64,000 bases of DNA from CAZTAK01 sp964611585 (GTDB lineage: Bacteria > Pseudomonadota > Alphaproteobacteria > SHVP01), in assembly GCA_964611585.1 (NCBI GenBank), contig CAZTAK010000001.1:1-64000 (forward strand), written 5' to 3'. Positions 32,545 to 42,802 of the stretch are shown in pieces. The number at the start of each line of letters is the position of its first letter. Within the stretch, counting starts at the first letter, position 1. The notes below the pieces were generated by a model. The model did not search any database, was not told the DNA's origin, and was given only the letters and a program-made list of their open reading frames with translations. A program made the translations under genes and the position numbers.

Positions 32545-33219
32545 TCAGTTGACCGGCTGATAGTTGTTCAGATAGTCGCGCACAGTTTCGAACGATTCTA
32601 TATCGCCGTACTTGAGCTGCATGTCGGCAAGGTTGGCAAAGTGCGGGATTTCGTGTTTGTCGGCGACGCCTTCTTCGCAGACGATGGTGCGATAGCCGTG
32701 CGACAGCCCGTCCACGCAGGTGGCGCGCACGCAGCCCGAAGTCGAGCCGCCGTTCAGGATCAACGTATCGATACCGTGGTACACCAGCAGCGAGGCCAGC
32801 GGCGTTTCATAAAACGCGCTCGCCATACGTTTGAGGTAGATCAGGTCGCGGCCGCGGTCGATCTTGAGGCGGTCGTCGAATTCGTTCCGCTCCGAGCCGA
32901 TCTTGATGTTCTGGAGCGAATCCGGGGTATCGGTGCGCGTGCCCCAGACACCGCAGTCCTCGCCCGAATCGGCATAGCCGACGTGGGTCCACACCACCGG
33001 CAGGCCCTTGGATCGGCAGATTTCAGCCAGTTCGTTGACGTAATCGAGCTGTTTGGGGTCGGTTTCGTAAGCGGTCTTGAACAGGTCGGTGCGGGTGTAG
33101 GCCTTTTGCAGGTCGATGTTCACCAAGGCCGCCTTGCGACCGAATCCGAATCTAGCCCGGTCCGGATTGGCTTTGATGCTGGCGAAATACTCTCGTGGCG
33201 TGAGATCCGACGCTTCCAT
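32545..33219 (-). CDS. Isochorismatase-family cysteine hydrolase
   Basis: A 224-residue enzyme with the full catalytic triad of the family: Asp36 in LVNIDLQKAYT, Lys130 in IYLKRMASAF and Cys163 in GGSTSGCVRAT. The cis-peptide before the Cys (NGGSTSGC) and the SYRTIVCEEGVAD-like region are also present. Members with this layout include N-carbamoylsarcosine amidases, biuret hydrolases and ureidoacrylate hydrolases. It is the first gene of a three-gene minus-strand run with the two deacetylase-like proteins, consistent with opening a ring and then removing ammonia or a carbamoyl group. Ribosome site AGGAAA precedes ATG 33219. Confidence 0.88.
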   Translation of the reverse strand: MEASDLTPREYFASIKANPDRARFGFGRKAALVNIDLQKAYTRTDLFKTAYETDPKQLDYVNELAEICRSKGLPVVWTHVGYADSGEDCGVWGTRTDTPDSLQNIKIGSERNEFDDRLKIDRGRDLIYLKRMASAFYETPLASLLVYHGIDTLILNGGSTSGCVRATCVDGLSHGYRTIVCEEGVADKHEIPHFANLADMQLKYGDIESFETVRDYLNNYQPVN

Positions 33220-33339
33220 GGGTTTCCTGCCTGATTGATCTTTTTGAAAGGACTTTGAGCTAGATTCGGGGAGCGTTCCGGGATTGTCAAGCGGGGTTCG
33301 AATCCGGTCGGCGCTGCATTGCAACCCGCGCGCCCTCTA

Positions 33340-33669
33340 CGAACCGGCGGACCGCCCGGCGGGTTTTCGGTCCGCACCTGCACCTCCGGAGCGGAGGCGC
33401 TGACGGCGCTTGATGAATTCAAGCCCGACCTGGTTCTGCTCGACGTCATGATGCCCGGGATGGACGGCCCGGCGACCCTGCGCGCCATCCACGATATCAA
33501 AGGGTACGCCGACCTCCCGGTCGTCTTCTTGACGGCGAAATTCCGGCCGCACGAGATCGGGCACTACGTCGATCTCGGCGCCATCGACGTGATCGCCAAA
33601 CCGATCGACCCCCTGGACCTGCCGGCGCAACTACAGGCGATTTGGACGCGCTATCATGCAAACGCCTGA
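33340..33669 (+). pseudogene. Receiver-domain gene lacking its 5' end
   Basis: From about 33358 the sequence is a normal response-regulator receiver: GFSVRTCTSGAEALTALDEF, then DLVLLDVMMPGMDG with the phosphoacceptor Asp, DLPVVFLTAKF and VIAKPIDPLDLP with the conserved Lys. The first about 25 residues, including the acidic pair that binds magnesium (EDD-type), are missing; upstream codons (as far as TGA at 33256) are unrelated. A TTG at 33319 could start a hybrid product, but without the acidic pair it could not be phosphorylated normally. It overlaps the HPt gene, which is intact. Confidence 0.72.
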
Positions 33670-34003
33670 AGCCCGCGCCGAACTCTCCGAAGCGCTTGCG
33701 CGCCTCAACAAGAAATTTTCCGAATCGCTGCCGAAACGGATTTTGGCGCTTGAAAACGACCTCGCGGAATCGCGGCGCACCGGCTATGCCGCCGAATCGT
33801 TAGGGAAACTCTACCGTGCCGCCCACAGCCTTGCCGGGGCGGCAGGAACCTTCGGACGACCCCAACTCAGTGCGGTTGCGCAGGTGCTGGCGGAATATCT
33901 GAACCGGCACGCCGATGGTGGCGCCGAGTTCAGGAGCGCCGAGGCGGATCAAATCGATGCCCTGACGGCGAGCGTCATCAAGGTCGCCAACGCCGACCGC
34001 TAG
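33656..34003 (+). CDS. HPt domain protein
   Basis: A 115-residue single-domain histidine phosphotransfer protein. Four helices are predicted, with the phosphoryl-accepting His in YRAAHSLAGAAGTFG, the usual HxLKGxxxxxG motif with Ala in place of Lys. It starts inside the 3' end of the truncated receiver gene (14-base overlap), an arrangement typical of REC/HPt pairs that are co-translated. Its partner kinase is not in the window. Confidence 0.8.
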   Translation: MQTPEARAELSEALARLNKKFSESLPKRILALENDLAESRRTGYAAESLGKLYRAAHSLAGAAGTFGRPQLSAVAQVLAEYLNRHADGGAEFRSAEADQIDALTASVIKVANADR

Positions 34004-34032
34004 GCCACCTGCTCGGACTGAAGCGTCTTTCG

Positions 34033-34728
34033 TCAGTTGCGCTCGATCCAAGACCGGGCGCGCTGCACGCCGAGGGCAACCTGTGCCGGCGTCAGGCGTT
34101 CGCGCACGGCATCGCGATTGGCCGCAGCTCCCGGGTACCCGCGCTGCGCCAGGACTTCGAACCAAGTAAAGGATTCGATCATATCCTCGGGAACCCTACT
34201 GTTGCCGAGCAGGACGGCGACGATGTACTGCGAGCCCGCAAAATCTTGATAGGCGGCGAACCGCGCCCAACGCAGGGCCGCGGCCGGATCCTTTTCGACA
34301 CCATCGCCGCGGAGGTACATCTGGCCGAGCAGGTGGCGGGCCGCGACGACGCCCTGGCCGGCTGCAAGCCTGAACCAGCGCGCTGCTCCGGAATAATTCT
34401 GCGCGACGGCGCCGCCGTTGGTGCCGGTACCGTTGTAGAGCATGAATCCGAGGCTGAATTGGGCCTCGGCGTAGCCCTGATTCGCAGCTTGGCGATACCA
34501 TTCCGCGGCTTGGGCGTAGCTGCGCGCCACCCCCTGCCCGTGATCGTACATGGCGCCAACGATATATTGAGCCTCTGCGTCGCCTCCCTCAGCGAGGCCG
34601 CGCAGACTGGACCACGCAGCCGGGTAATCGCCCCGCAGATAGGCGGCCTGCCCATCGGCGAGGTCGGCGCGGACGCCCGATGCCGTCCCGATCAGGAGTA
34701 GTGCCGCCAGCAGGACAAGCTTCTTCAT
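34033..34728 (-). CDS. Exported Sel1-repeat protein
   Basis: A 231-residue protein with a signal peptide (residues 1-21, ending GVRA). The rest is four to five Sel1-like repeats of about 36 residues: DAEAQYIVGAMYDHGQGVA, YAEAQFSLGFMLYNGTGT, VVAARHLLGQMYLRGDGVE and a last diverged unit. Sel1 proteins act as scaffolds in the envelope or periplasm. GGAGGACCAGGC precedes the ATG at 34728. It converges with the HPt gene. Confidence 0.87.
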   Translation of the reverse strand: MKKLVLLAALLLIGTASGVRADLADGQAAYLRGDYPAAWSSLRGLAEGGDAEAQYIVGAMYDHGQGVARSYAQAAEWYRQAANQGYAEAQFSLGFMLYNGTGTNGGAVAQNYSGAARWFRLAAGQGVVAARHLLGQMYLRGDGVEKDPAAALRWARFAAYQDFAGSQYIVAVLLGNSRVPEDMIESFTWFEVLAQRGYPGAAANRDAVRERLTPAQVALGVQRARSWIERN

Positions 34729-35114
34729 GCCTGGTCCTCCATTACGGAACCGAACAGCGCCGGCCCGTCTAAAACTGGTTCGCGTATTATATCGTCTGCG
34801 GAACCACCGGCGAAGCCGCTAAGACGGCTCGCGGGTGCGACAAATCGTGGCGGGGCGGGGCAGCGGCTATCGGCCAGCGCCGGACTTGAACGAGTTCAGG
34901 GCGTCGGCGGCAGACCCTTGCGGCCAGCGCCGATTCGCGGTGCGGATGGCGCCGGTGTCCGGAATCCGGCAACCGCACGGTTTGCTCTAGGTCGTGGACT
35001 CACAAACAACGCAAGGCATTGAAACGACTTGTTTCTTCGCCAGCCACAGTTTGTTCCAAACAGGTCAGTAACCCTCTGATCTGTTTTGGTTTTCTGGACC
35101 AATGGGTACGTGAC
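34729..35114. other. Intergenic region, no feature recognised
   Basis: About 390 bases between the Sel1-repeat gene and the second HPt gene. The part nearest the Sel1 gene should hold its promoter. Open frames exist on both strands, but none looks like protein. Nothing else was seen. Confidence 0.4.
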
Positions 35115-35663
35115 CTAATTTGTCCGACTGAACTTTTCGATCGCCAGTTCCAGCGCCTCGATCAGTTCGGCGCCCGTCGTGCCGCCGTCGCCCTCGATCC
35201 GCTCGCGGATCACGACGTTCATCGTGTCGATGTGCGCCTTGACGATTTCGACATGGTCGTCGGTGGTTCCCGCACTGCGCCCGGTAAACTGGTGCAGCGA
35301 CTTGGCGAACGTTGTAATCAGCGGATACCCGAAAGTACCGCCCTGCCCGCGCATGTCGTGGGCGATCTCGTTGATCTTGCGATAGGGCCGGTAGCGCTCC
35401 TTTTCGGGCGCAGACTGCGCCACCTTGAGGGCGGCGACGAGTTGATTCACCGAACCGCTGACCCATTCGGGATAGCCTTCCGAGAACTTGGAGATTTCGG
35501 CCATCGCCTCTTCCAGGGTTTCGCTGGCAAAGCCCAGGCTGCCGCCGGCAACGCCGCTGCCTGCCTTGTCCTTGAGCTTGTTGCGCAGCCGGAAATACCG
35601 CACCTTGGCCTTTTTCTTGGCTCGCATGCCAGGTGCGGTCGGGCGCCTGTTTTCGGAGGCCAT
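35115..35663 (-). CDS. HPt domain protein with basic N-terminal extension
   Basis: A 182-residue protein. The first 40 residues are basic (RAKKKAKVRYFRLRNKLKDK). The C-terminal about 120 form an HPt-like helical bundle with the phosphate-accepting His in INEIAHDMRGQGGTFGYPLI. The ATG at 35663 lies three bases after the TGA of the receiver gene, so the two are co-translated. The receiver is damaged (TAG and Asp-to-Asn), which leaves this HPt without an obvious working partner in the window. Confidence 0.78.
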   Translation of the reverse strand: MASENRRPTAPGMRAKKKAKVRYFRLRNKLKDKAGSGVAGGSLGFASETLEEAMAEISKFSEGYPEWVSGSVNQLVAALKVAQSAPEKERYRPYRKINEIAHDMRGQGGTFGYPLITTFAKSLHQFTGRSAGTTDDHVEIVKAHIDTMNVVIRERIEGDGGTTGAELIEALELAIEKFSRTN

Positions 35664-35666
35664 CGG

Positions 35667-36224
35667 TCAGAAATTCCCGTCGTCGTAAATGACTTCCGCT
35701 TCCTTGTCGGTGATGATGCGGCGCTCGCCTTTGCTGGTCTCGGCACGGCGGCGCCGCCGGTCCGGACCAAAATATACCGGTGTCAGCACGTACTGACGCG
35801 GCCGTTCGATCAACTGGCCAAGTATCCGGGTCAAACTCTGGATCTAATAGGGCTTGCCAAGAACTTCGGTGGCGCCGAGATCGCGCGCCTCGCGCACCTT
35901 TTCCATATCGGCGTGGCCGGTGACGAGGATGAAGGGCATGAACTTGTCGGGAGAGTCCTTGTGCCGCCGCAGCCACTTCAACAGCATAATGCCGTCGACG
36001 GGCGACATCTCCCAGTTCGACATGATGAAATCCACGCTGCTGATTCCAGCCTTGCGTGGATCATCTTGCATGAGCTTGAGAAGTTCGATCGCCTCGCCGC
36101 CGTCTCCGGCAATTACGACGTTTCCGCTACCGAGGCGCAACAATATCGAACGCAACAGGTTGCGCATGCACGAATTGTCGTCGACAACGAGAACCGTAAA
36201 CAGGCTCAGGTTGTAACCATCCAT
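35667..36224 (-). pseudogene. Receiver protein with in-frame TAG and Asn at the phosphoacceptor
   Basis: One frame of 186 codons from ATG 36224. Residues 1-126 form a CheY-like receiver: VLVVDDNSCMRNLLR with the acidic pair (15-16), FILVTGHAD (Thr102) and GATEVLGKPY (Lys124). The phosphoacceptor phrase, normally TDW.MEP..G, reads SNWEMSPVDG, so Asp is Asn70. TAG (35844-35846, codon 127) follows KPY; the frame then continues IQSLTRILGQLIERPRQYVL, PVYFGPDRRRR and a 20-residue acidic tail to TGA at 35667, three bases before the HPt gene. The post-stop part matches the C-terminal extension of this regulator type. The protein is either truncated or read through. Confidence 0.78.
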
Positions 36225-36340
36225 CTACAGTTCAATCCCTTCCCCATCGCGCCCCCAATTGTGGCGTAGGAGAAACGAAGGCTAACATTTTGTTTTCGGC
36301 GTGAACAGGCTCGGCGGTCTCGTTGCAGTTGAATTCGGGT

Positions 36341-37369
36341 TCAGTTTTCTACCGCCCAGGTATGGCCCTGCCGCAGCATGGCGTTGAGACCGGCACTGGA
36401 TTTGGCCGTGCGGGCGCTGTCGATCTGGGCCCAGACTTTGGTTTCAAAGCTGGCCGAAGGATCGCAGTACAGGACCCCCAGCGCGACCGGAAATTGCGGC
36501 CGCGGCATTGCCGCCAGCAGCGCGGCAAGCGCGTGGTTGGTCTCGTCGTGAACGAGAAGGTCGTCCTCGGTCATGCCGTTTTCGCCGATGACAACGCTTT
36601 CGAGGTCGAGCGTGCCGGGCTTCAGCCTCAGGCCGCGTTTGCGTTCGGTGCCAAAGATCAGCGGCGCCCCGTGCTCGACGAACAACTGGTTGTCGGCGGC
36701 AATATCTTTTTCGATGAAGTCACCAAATACATTGTCGTTGTAGACGATGCAGTTTTGAAAAATCTCGACGAAAGATGCCCCGTCATGAGTGTGCGCCCGT
36801 TTGAGAATTTCCGGCAAATGAGTCTTGCTGGTATCGATGGAACGGGCCACGAATTGCGCCCCGCAACCGAGCGCAAAGCTGGCCGGATGCACGGGATTGT
36901 CGAGCGAGCCTTCGGGTGTCGAGGGCGACTTCGTTCCCGGCCGCGAAGTCGGCGAATATTGACCCTTGGTAAGACCGTAAATTTCGTTGTTGAACAGAAT
37001 GATCTGCAAATCGACGTTGCGGCGCAGGGCGTGAAACAAGTGATTGCCGCCAATCGATGTGCCGTCGCCGTCGCCGGTAATCACCCACACGTCGAGATTT
37101 GGATTGGCGAGGCGGATACCGGTGGCGACCGCGGGCGCGCGCCCGTGGATGGTATGAAAGCCGTAGGTGGCCATGTAATAGGGAAAGCGCGACGAGCAAC
37201 CGATACCCGACACAAAGACGGTTTTTTCAGGGTCGCCCCCGATTTCGGCCATCGTCTTCTGCATCGCCTTGAGAATCGCGTAATCGCCGCAACCGGGACA
37301 CCAGCGGACTTCCTGGTCGCTGGCGAAGTCCTTGGCGGTACGCTTCTGCACAGCAGGAACAACGTTCAT
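36341..37369 (-). CDS. korB: 2-oxoacid:ferredoxin oxidoreductase, beta subunit
   Basis: A 342-residue TPP-binding subunit. WCPGCGDYAILKAM has two of the cluster cysteines, VSGIGCSSRFPYYMATYGFHTIHGR the third plus substrate loop, and VITGDGDGTSIGGNHLFHALRRN the GDG..N TPP motif. This is the KorB type of 2-oxoglutarate:ferredoxin oxidoreductase, used in an alternative TCA step or reductive cycles and also found in some aerobic bacteria. It starts one base after korA. No dedicated ferredoxin gene is nearby, but a ferredoxin-NADP reductase lies upstream in the same direction. Confidence 0.92.
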   Translation of the reverse strand: MNVVPAVQKRTAKDFASDQEVRWCPGCGDYAILKAMQKTMAEIGGDPEKTVFVSGIGCSSRFPYYMATYGFHTIHGRAPAVATGIRLANPNLDVWVITGDGDGTSIGGNHLFHALRRNVDLQIILFNNEIYGLTKGQYSPTSRPGTKSPSTPEGSLDNPVHPASFALGCGAQFVARSIDTSKTHLPEILKRAHTHDGASFVEIFQNCIVYNDNVFGDFIEKDIAADNQLFVEHGAPLIFGTERKRGLRLKPGTLDLESVVIGENGMTEDDLLVHDETNHALAALLAAMPRPQFPVALGVLYCDPSASFETKVWAQIDSARTAKSSAGLNAMLRQGHTWAVEN

Positions 37370-37370
37370 G

Positions 37371-39251
<1,881 letters not shown>

Positions 39252-39399
39252 TGTCAGCCTTCTTGACTATTGCCGGAGGGGTCGGAGCCTTCGCAAGGAA
39301 AACACTAACCCTGCGGCCAGCACGTACGCCCAACGGAAATTAGGGCCCTGCCGGCTCCAAAATCAAGGGAATTCCCGGTCTCTCGGGGCGAAAAACCGC

Positions 39400-40746
39400 C
39401 TACTCGGGATCGGACCCCGACACCGCCAGCGCTGGCGCGGCGGGCGCCTCGAGGACCGACAACATGGCCGCCACGGTCTCGAATTTGCGCCGTGGCGCGG
39501 GCGGCACGGCGGCAGCAATTTCCGCCGCGTCGATCGCCTCCCAGTCGGCAAACGACACCGGCCCGACCCCGCGCCCGGCCAGCAACGACCGCAACCGGTG
39601 GCCCGCCGGTTTGCCGCTGTCCCGGCAGTCCGAAACGATGTGACCGGCCACTTTCACGCCGTCCGGACGGTTGGTGCCAATCACGCCGCTGGGGCCGCGC
39701 TTGATCCAGCCAACCACGTAGATCCCCGGCTCAACTCGGCCGTCATGGTTGGGTATGGTGGCCGATTTTTCATCGAAGGGCAGGCCTTCGACCGCTATCG
39801 ACCGGTAGCCCACTGCCGGAATTACCAGGCCGCACGGGATCTCAAAAAATTCACCGGTGCCGACGGCGCGGCCCGCGACGACCCGGGTCCGTTCGAGCCG
39901 CAGGCCCTCGACCCGGTCGCCGCCAAGGATCTCGACCGGAGTCGCAAAAAACGCGAAATGGGCCCGCCGCGCTACCTCACGCCCGGCCTGGGCCGCGAAC
40001 CCCTTGAGCGTGGCGAGATTCTTTTCCTTGAGACGGCGGTCGCGGCCTTCCGGCAAATCGCCGACGTCGTCTGGAAGTTGGGCCGGGTCCACCACCGCCA
40101 GGGCATCTTCCAGGTGCCCCATTTCCCTCAGTTCGACGTTGGTGAATTTCGCCTCGATGGGGCCCCGCCGCCCGAACATGTAGACATCCCGAAGCGGAGA
40201 TCGCGCGATCGCGTCGGCGGCATAGGGTGGCAGGTCCGATTCCGCCATATTCTCGCGAGTCTTGACCAGCACCCGCGCAATGTCGATGGCGACGTTGCCG
40301 TTGCCGATGACGGCGGCGGCGGTGCAGCCCAGGTCGGGGTCGAGGTCCCGCATATCAGGATGGGCGTTGTACCAACCGACGAAACTGGCCGATCCGATGA
40401 CGCCACCCTTGTCTTCGCCGGGAATCCCGAGGGAACAGTCGTGGGCCGCCCCGGTGGCGAACACCACGGCGTCATAGGCGGACCGCAGTTCGTCGAGGGT
40501 GACGTCGCGGCCGACCTCGACGTTGCCGAAGAACTCCACTTCCTCGCGGCGCAGAATCTTGGTGTACACCCGGGTAACGCGTTTGGTGGTCTGGTGGTCG
40601 GGCGCCACCCCATAGCGAACCAAGCCAAAGGGCGTCGGCAGCCGGTCGATCATGTCGATGCGACACTCGGCATCGCTCTTGAGCAGGGCCTCGGCAGCGT
40701 AAAACCCGGCCGGGCCGGTCCCGACGATGGCGACCTGAATCGTCAT
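39400..40746 (-). CDS. fprA: Ferredoxin--NADP+ reductase (adrenodoxin-reductase type)
   Basis: A 448-residue flavoprotein. VAIVGTGPAGFYAAEALL binds FAD, DRLPTPFGLVRYGVAPDHQTTK cut as LPTPFGLVRYGVAPDH is the diagnostic FprA segment, VIGNGNVAIDIARVL binds NADP(H), and VGWIKRGPSGVIGTNRPDG with the conserved Trp is the catalytic part. It moves electrons between NADPH and a ferredoxin and would complement KorAB by recycling ferredoxin, which matches its place upstream of korAB on the same strand. It is about 140 bases downstream of the metallo-beta-lactamase-fold gene. Confidence 0.92.
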   Translation of the reverse strand: MTIQVAIVGTGPAGFYAAEALLKSDAECRIDMIDRLPTPFGLVRYGVAPDHQTTKRVTRVYTKILRREEVEFFGNVEVGRDVTLDELRSAYDAVVFATGAAHDCSLGIPGEDKGGVIGSASFVGWYNAHPDMRDLDPDLGCTAAAVIGNGNVAIDIARVLVKTRENMAESDLPPYAADAIARSPLRDVYMFGRRGPIEAKFTNVELREMGHLEDALAVVDPAQLPDDVGDLPEGRDRRLKEKNLATLKGFAAQAGREVARRAHFAFFATPVEILGGDRVEGLRLERTRVVAGRAVGTGEFFEIPCGLVIPAVGYRSIAVEGLPFDEKSATIPNHDGRVEPGIYVVGWIKRGPSGVIGTNRPDGVKVAGHIVSDCRDSGKPAGHRLRSLLAGRGVGPVSFADWEAIDAAEIAAAVPPAPRRKFETVAAMLSVLEAPAAPALAVSGSDPE

Positions 40747-40883
40747 GGCATGGCTCCGGAGTGTTCAGATGGAGGGGGCACGGCAAGTTTCTCCGCGCCG
40801 CACGTTTGCGACCGCCGGTCCCCGACTAATCGGTCTCTATATACGCGGTTTGGCCCGGTCTGCAATACCGGACCGCGCGACGG

Positions 40884-41708
40884 TCAGATCAGGTTGAGTC
40901 GCATATTCTCGCGCGCGACGATGGCGCCCGACCACATGGCGCGGGCTTCGCTCTCGAGTTTCTCCATGAACCCGTCCGCGTGGTCCGGATCGTGGTGGAA
41001 TATCGCCAGCGTCTTGGCGTTTGCGGCCCGGCACAACCGCACACCTTCCTCCCATGTCGAATGACCCCAGCCGACCCGCATGGGAAATTCCTTGTCGGTA
41101 TAGGTGCAATCGTAAATCACGAGATCGGCACCTTCGATCAGGCCGAGAATCTTTTCGTCGGATTTGCCGACCACATGTTCGGTATCGGTCACATAGCAAA
41201 ACGCCTTGCCCGCATGCTCCACCCGGTAGCCGGTGGCGCCGTTGGGATGATTGAGAGGCACCGTGACCACACGCGTACCCGAAAACGGTGAAAAGGTATC
41301 GCCCGCACGGAAGTCCTCGAAATCGAGCCGCGCGCCCATGAATTCCAGCGGCACCGGAAACGTCGGTTGCGACATCTGCCCGGATATCACTTTTTGGATG
41401 CCGCCCTGATCCATAAGGTGCCCGGCGCTAATAAGAAAATGGTTGTCTTTGGAAAACGCGGGCGAGAAAAACGGGAAGCCGTCGATGTGGTCCCAGTGGG
41501 TATGGGACAGGAAGATCTTGGCGTGCTTTACGTTTTTGCGTTTGAGCCAGTGGCCGAGATTCCGCAACCCGGTGCCGGCGTCAAAAATGATGCGATTGCC
41601 GCCAAGTGAAACTTCGATGCAGCTGGTATTGCCGCCAAAAGCAACGTGCCGGGGAGAGGGGCACGCGATGCTACCGCGCACGCCCCAGAACTTGATCTTG
41701 AAGCTCAT
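40884..41708 (-). CDS. Metallo-beta-lactamase-fold hydrolase
   Basis: A 274-residue MBL protein. FKIKFWGVRGSIACPSP is the common opening of the phosphodiesterase/PhnP-like group, FDAGTGLRNLG and SHTHWDHIDGFPFF carry the Asp and the HxHxDH zinc motif, and CYVTDTEH and FHHDPDHAD supply later ligands. Members are often cyclic-nucleotide phosphodiesterases, and an adenylate cyclase occurs at 60.5 kb, but I have no evidence for a link. ATG 41708 is used; a GTG at 41720 would add four residues. Confidence 0.88.
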   Translation of the reverse strand: MSFKIKFWGVRGSIACPSPRHVAFGGNTSCIEVSLGGNRIIFDAGTGLRNLGHWLKRKNVKHAKIFLSHTHWDHIDGFPFFSPAFSKDNHFLISAGHLMDQGGIQKVISGQMSQPTFPVPLEFMGARLDFEDFRAGDTFSPFSGTRVVTVPLNHPNGATGYRVEHAGKAFCYVTDTEHVVGKSDEKILGLIEGADLVIYDCTYTDKEFPMRVGWGHSTWEEGVRLCRAANAKTLAIFHHDPDHADGFMEKLESEARAMWSGAIVARENMRLNLI

Positions 41709-41873
41709 TCGATTTGTCACCCGTTGCGAACAAGCGCACTCCCCAAAGTACTATCGGTTGCAGGTATTCAGCAGCAGTGTGTGCAATATCCAGGGTTCAG
41801 CGTCAATGGCAAAGACGGGGACCCGGCGGCATCCAAACTTTGTTTCTAAAGGGCTTTCGGCGCCCTCGGCCTC

Positions 41874-42698
41874 TCAATGCGACATCAGCACGGGGACGGT
41901 CATGTGATGAAGCAAGCTCCGCGTGACGCCACCCAGCACCACCTCGCGGAAGCGCGAGTGGCCGTAAGCGCCGAGAACCATCATGTCGGCGCCAATATCG
42001 CTGGCGGCATCGAGCAGCACATCGGATACGCCAATGCCGTCGCTGTCGCGGTTGTGGGTCTCGACCGCGACCCCGTGGCGGGCGATATGGGCCGAAATAT
42101 CACTGCCCGGAATATAGTCTTTGCTCGGCGCGTTGACCCCCAGAACCACAACCTTGGTGGCGCGCTTGAGAAAAGGCAGGGCGTCGTGGGTTGCCCGGGC
42201 GGCTTCGCGGCTGCCGTTCCAGGCCACCAGGATCCGTTCGCCCATGGTCTTGAAATTCCCCGAATAGGGGATCGCCAGGAGCGGGCGCGACGAGCGCAGG
42301 GCCAGTTCTTCGGCCAGGTCATATTCGGCGTCGGCCTCGGGCGAGTCGGGGTCGCGCCGGCTTGCGACAACGAGATCGGCGTACCGAGCCTGGGTGATCA
42401 CGGCGCCCAGATCGTTTTCACTACTCTCGCGCCATTCAAACGGGATGTCGGCACCCTCGGCACGGTCTTCGAACATGTCGCGCACCGATGCCATGTCGCG
42501 CTGCATCTCGGCGCGGCGCCCCGCCAACATCTCTTCAGTGAAATAGGTTTTGATGTAGCCGGGCAGCACATGGGCGACCGGAACGAACAAGCCGATCAAA
42601 TGGGCGTCGAATTTCTGCGCCACCGATATGGCGGCATCTAGCCGCTGTATTTTGTGGGCGTCGTTGGCAAGATGCACCAGAATATCCTTGATACCCAT
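41874..42698 (-). CDS. Universal stress protein, two UspA domains
   Basis: A 274-residue tandem UspA protein. Domain 1 (1-140) starts GIKDILVHLAND; domain 2 (about 150-274) contains ERILVAWNGSREAARATHDAL and ends in GADMMVLGAYGHSRFREVVLGGVTRSLL, in which the GxxGHSxxR(E/D)xxLGG phosphate-binding loop is complete, so at least the second half should bind ATP. Such proteins respond to respiratory or nutrient stress. The frame is open far upstream, but similarity starts at ATG 42698. It lies downstream of the NnrU gene on the same strand. Confidence 0.9.
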   Translation of the reverse strand: MGIKDILVHLANDAHKIQRLDAAISVAQKFDAHLIGLFVPVAHVLPGYIKTYFTEEMLAGRRAEMQRDMASVRDMFEDRAEGADIPFEWRESSENDLGAVITQARYADLVVASRRDPDSPEADAEYDLAEELALRSSRPLLAIPYSGNFKTMGERILVAWNGSREAARATHDALPFLKRATKVVVLGVNAPSKDYIPGSDISAHIARHGVAVETHNRDSDGIGVSDVLLDAASDIGADMMVLGAYGHSRFREVVLGGVTRSLLHHMTVPVLMSH

Positions 42699-42802
42699 GA
42701 CCGGCCTCGTTTTCGCTTGCGCGGGGCACACTGCCCCATACCGGAAAGGTAGTCGGCGCGCCGCTACCGGCAAGGCCGCAATTTGTCGCACCGTTCGGAC
42801 TT

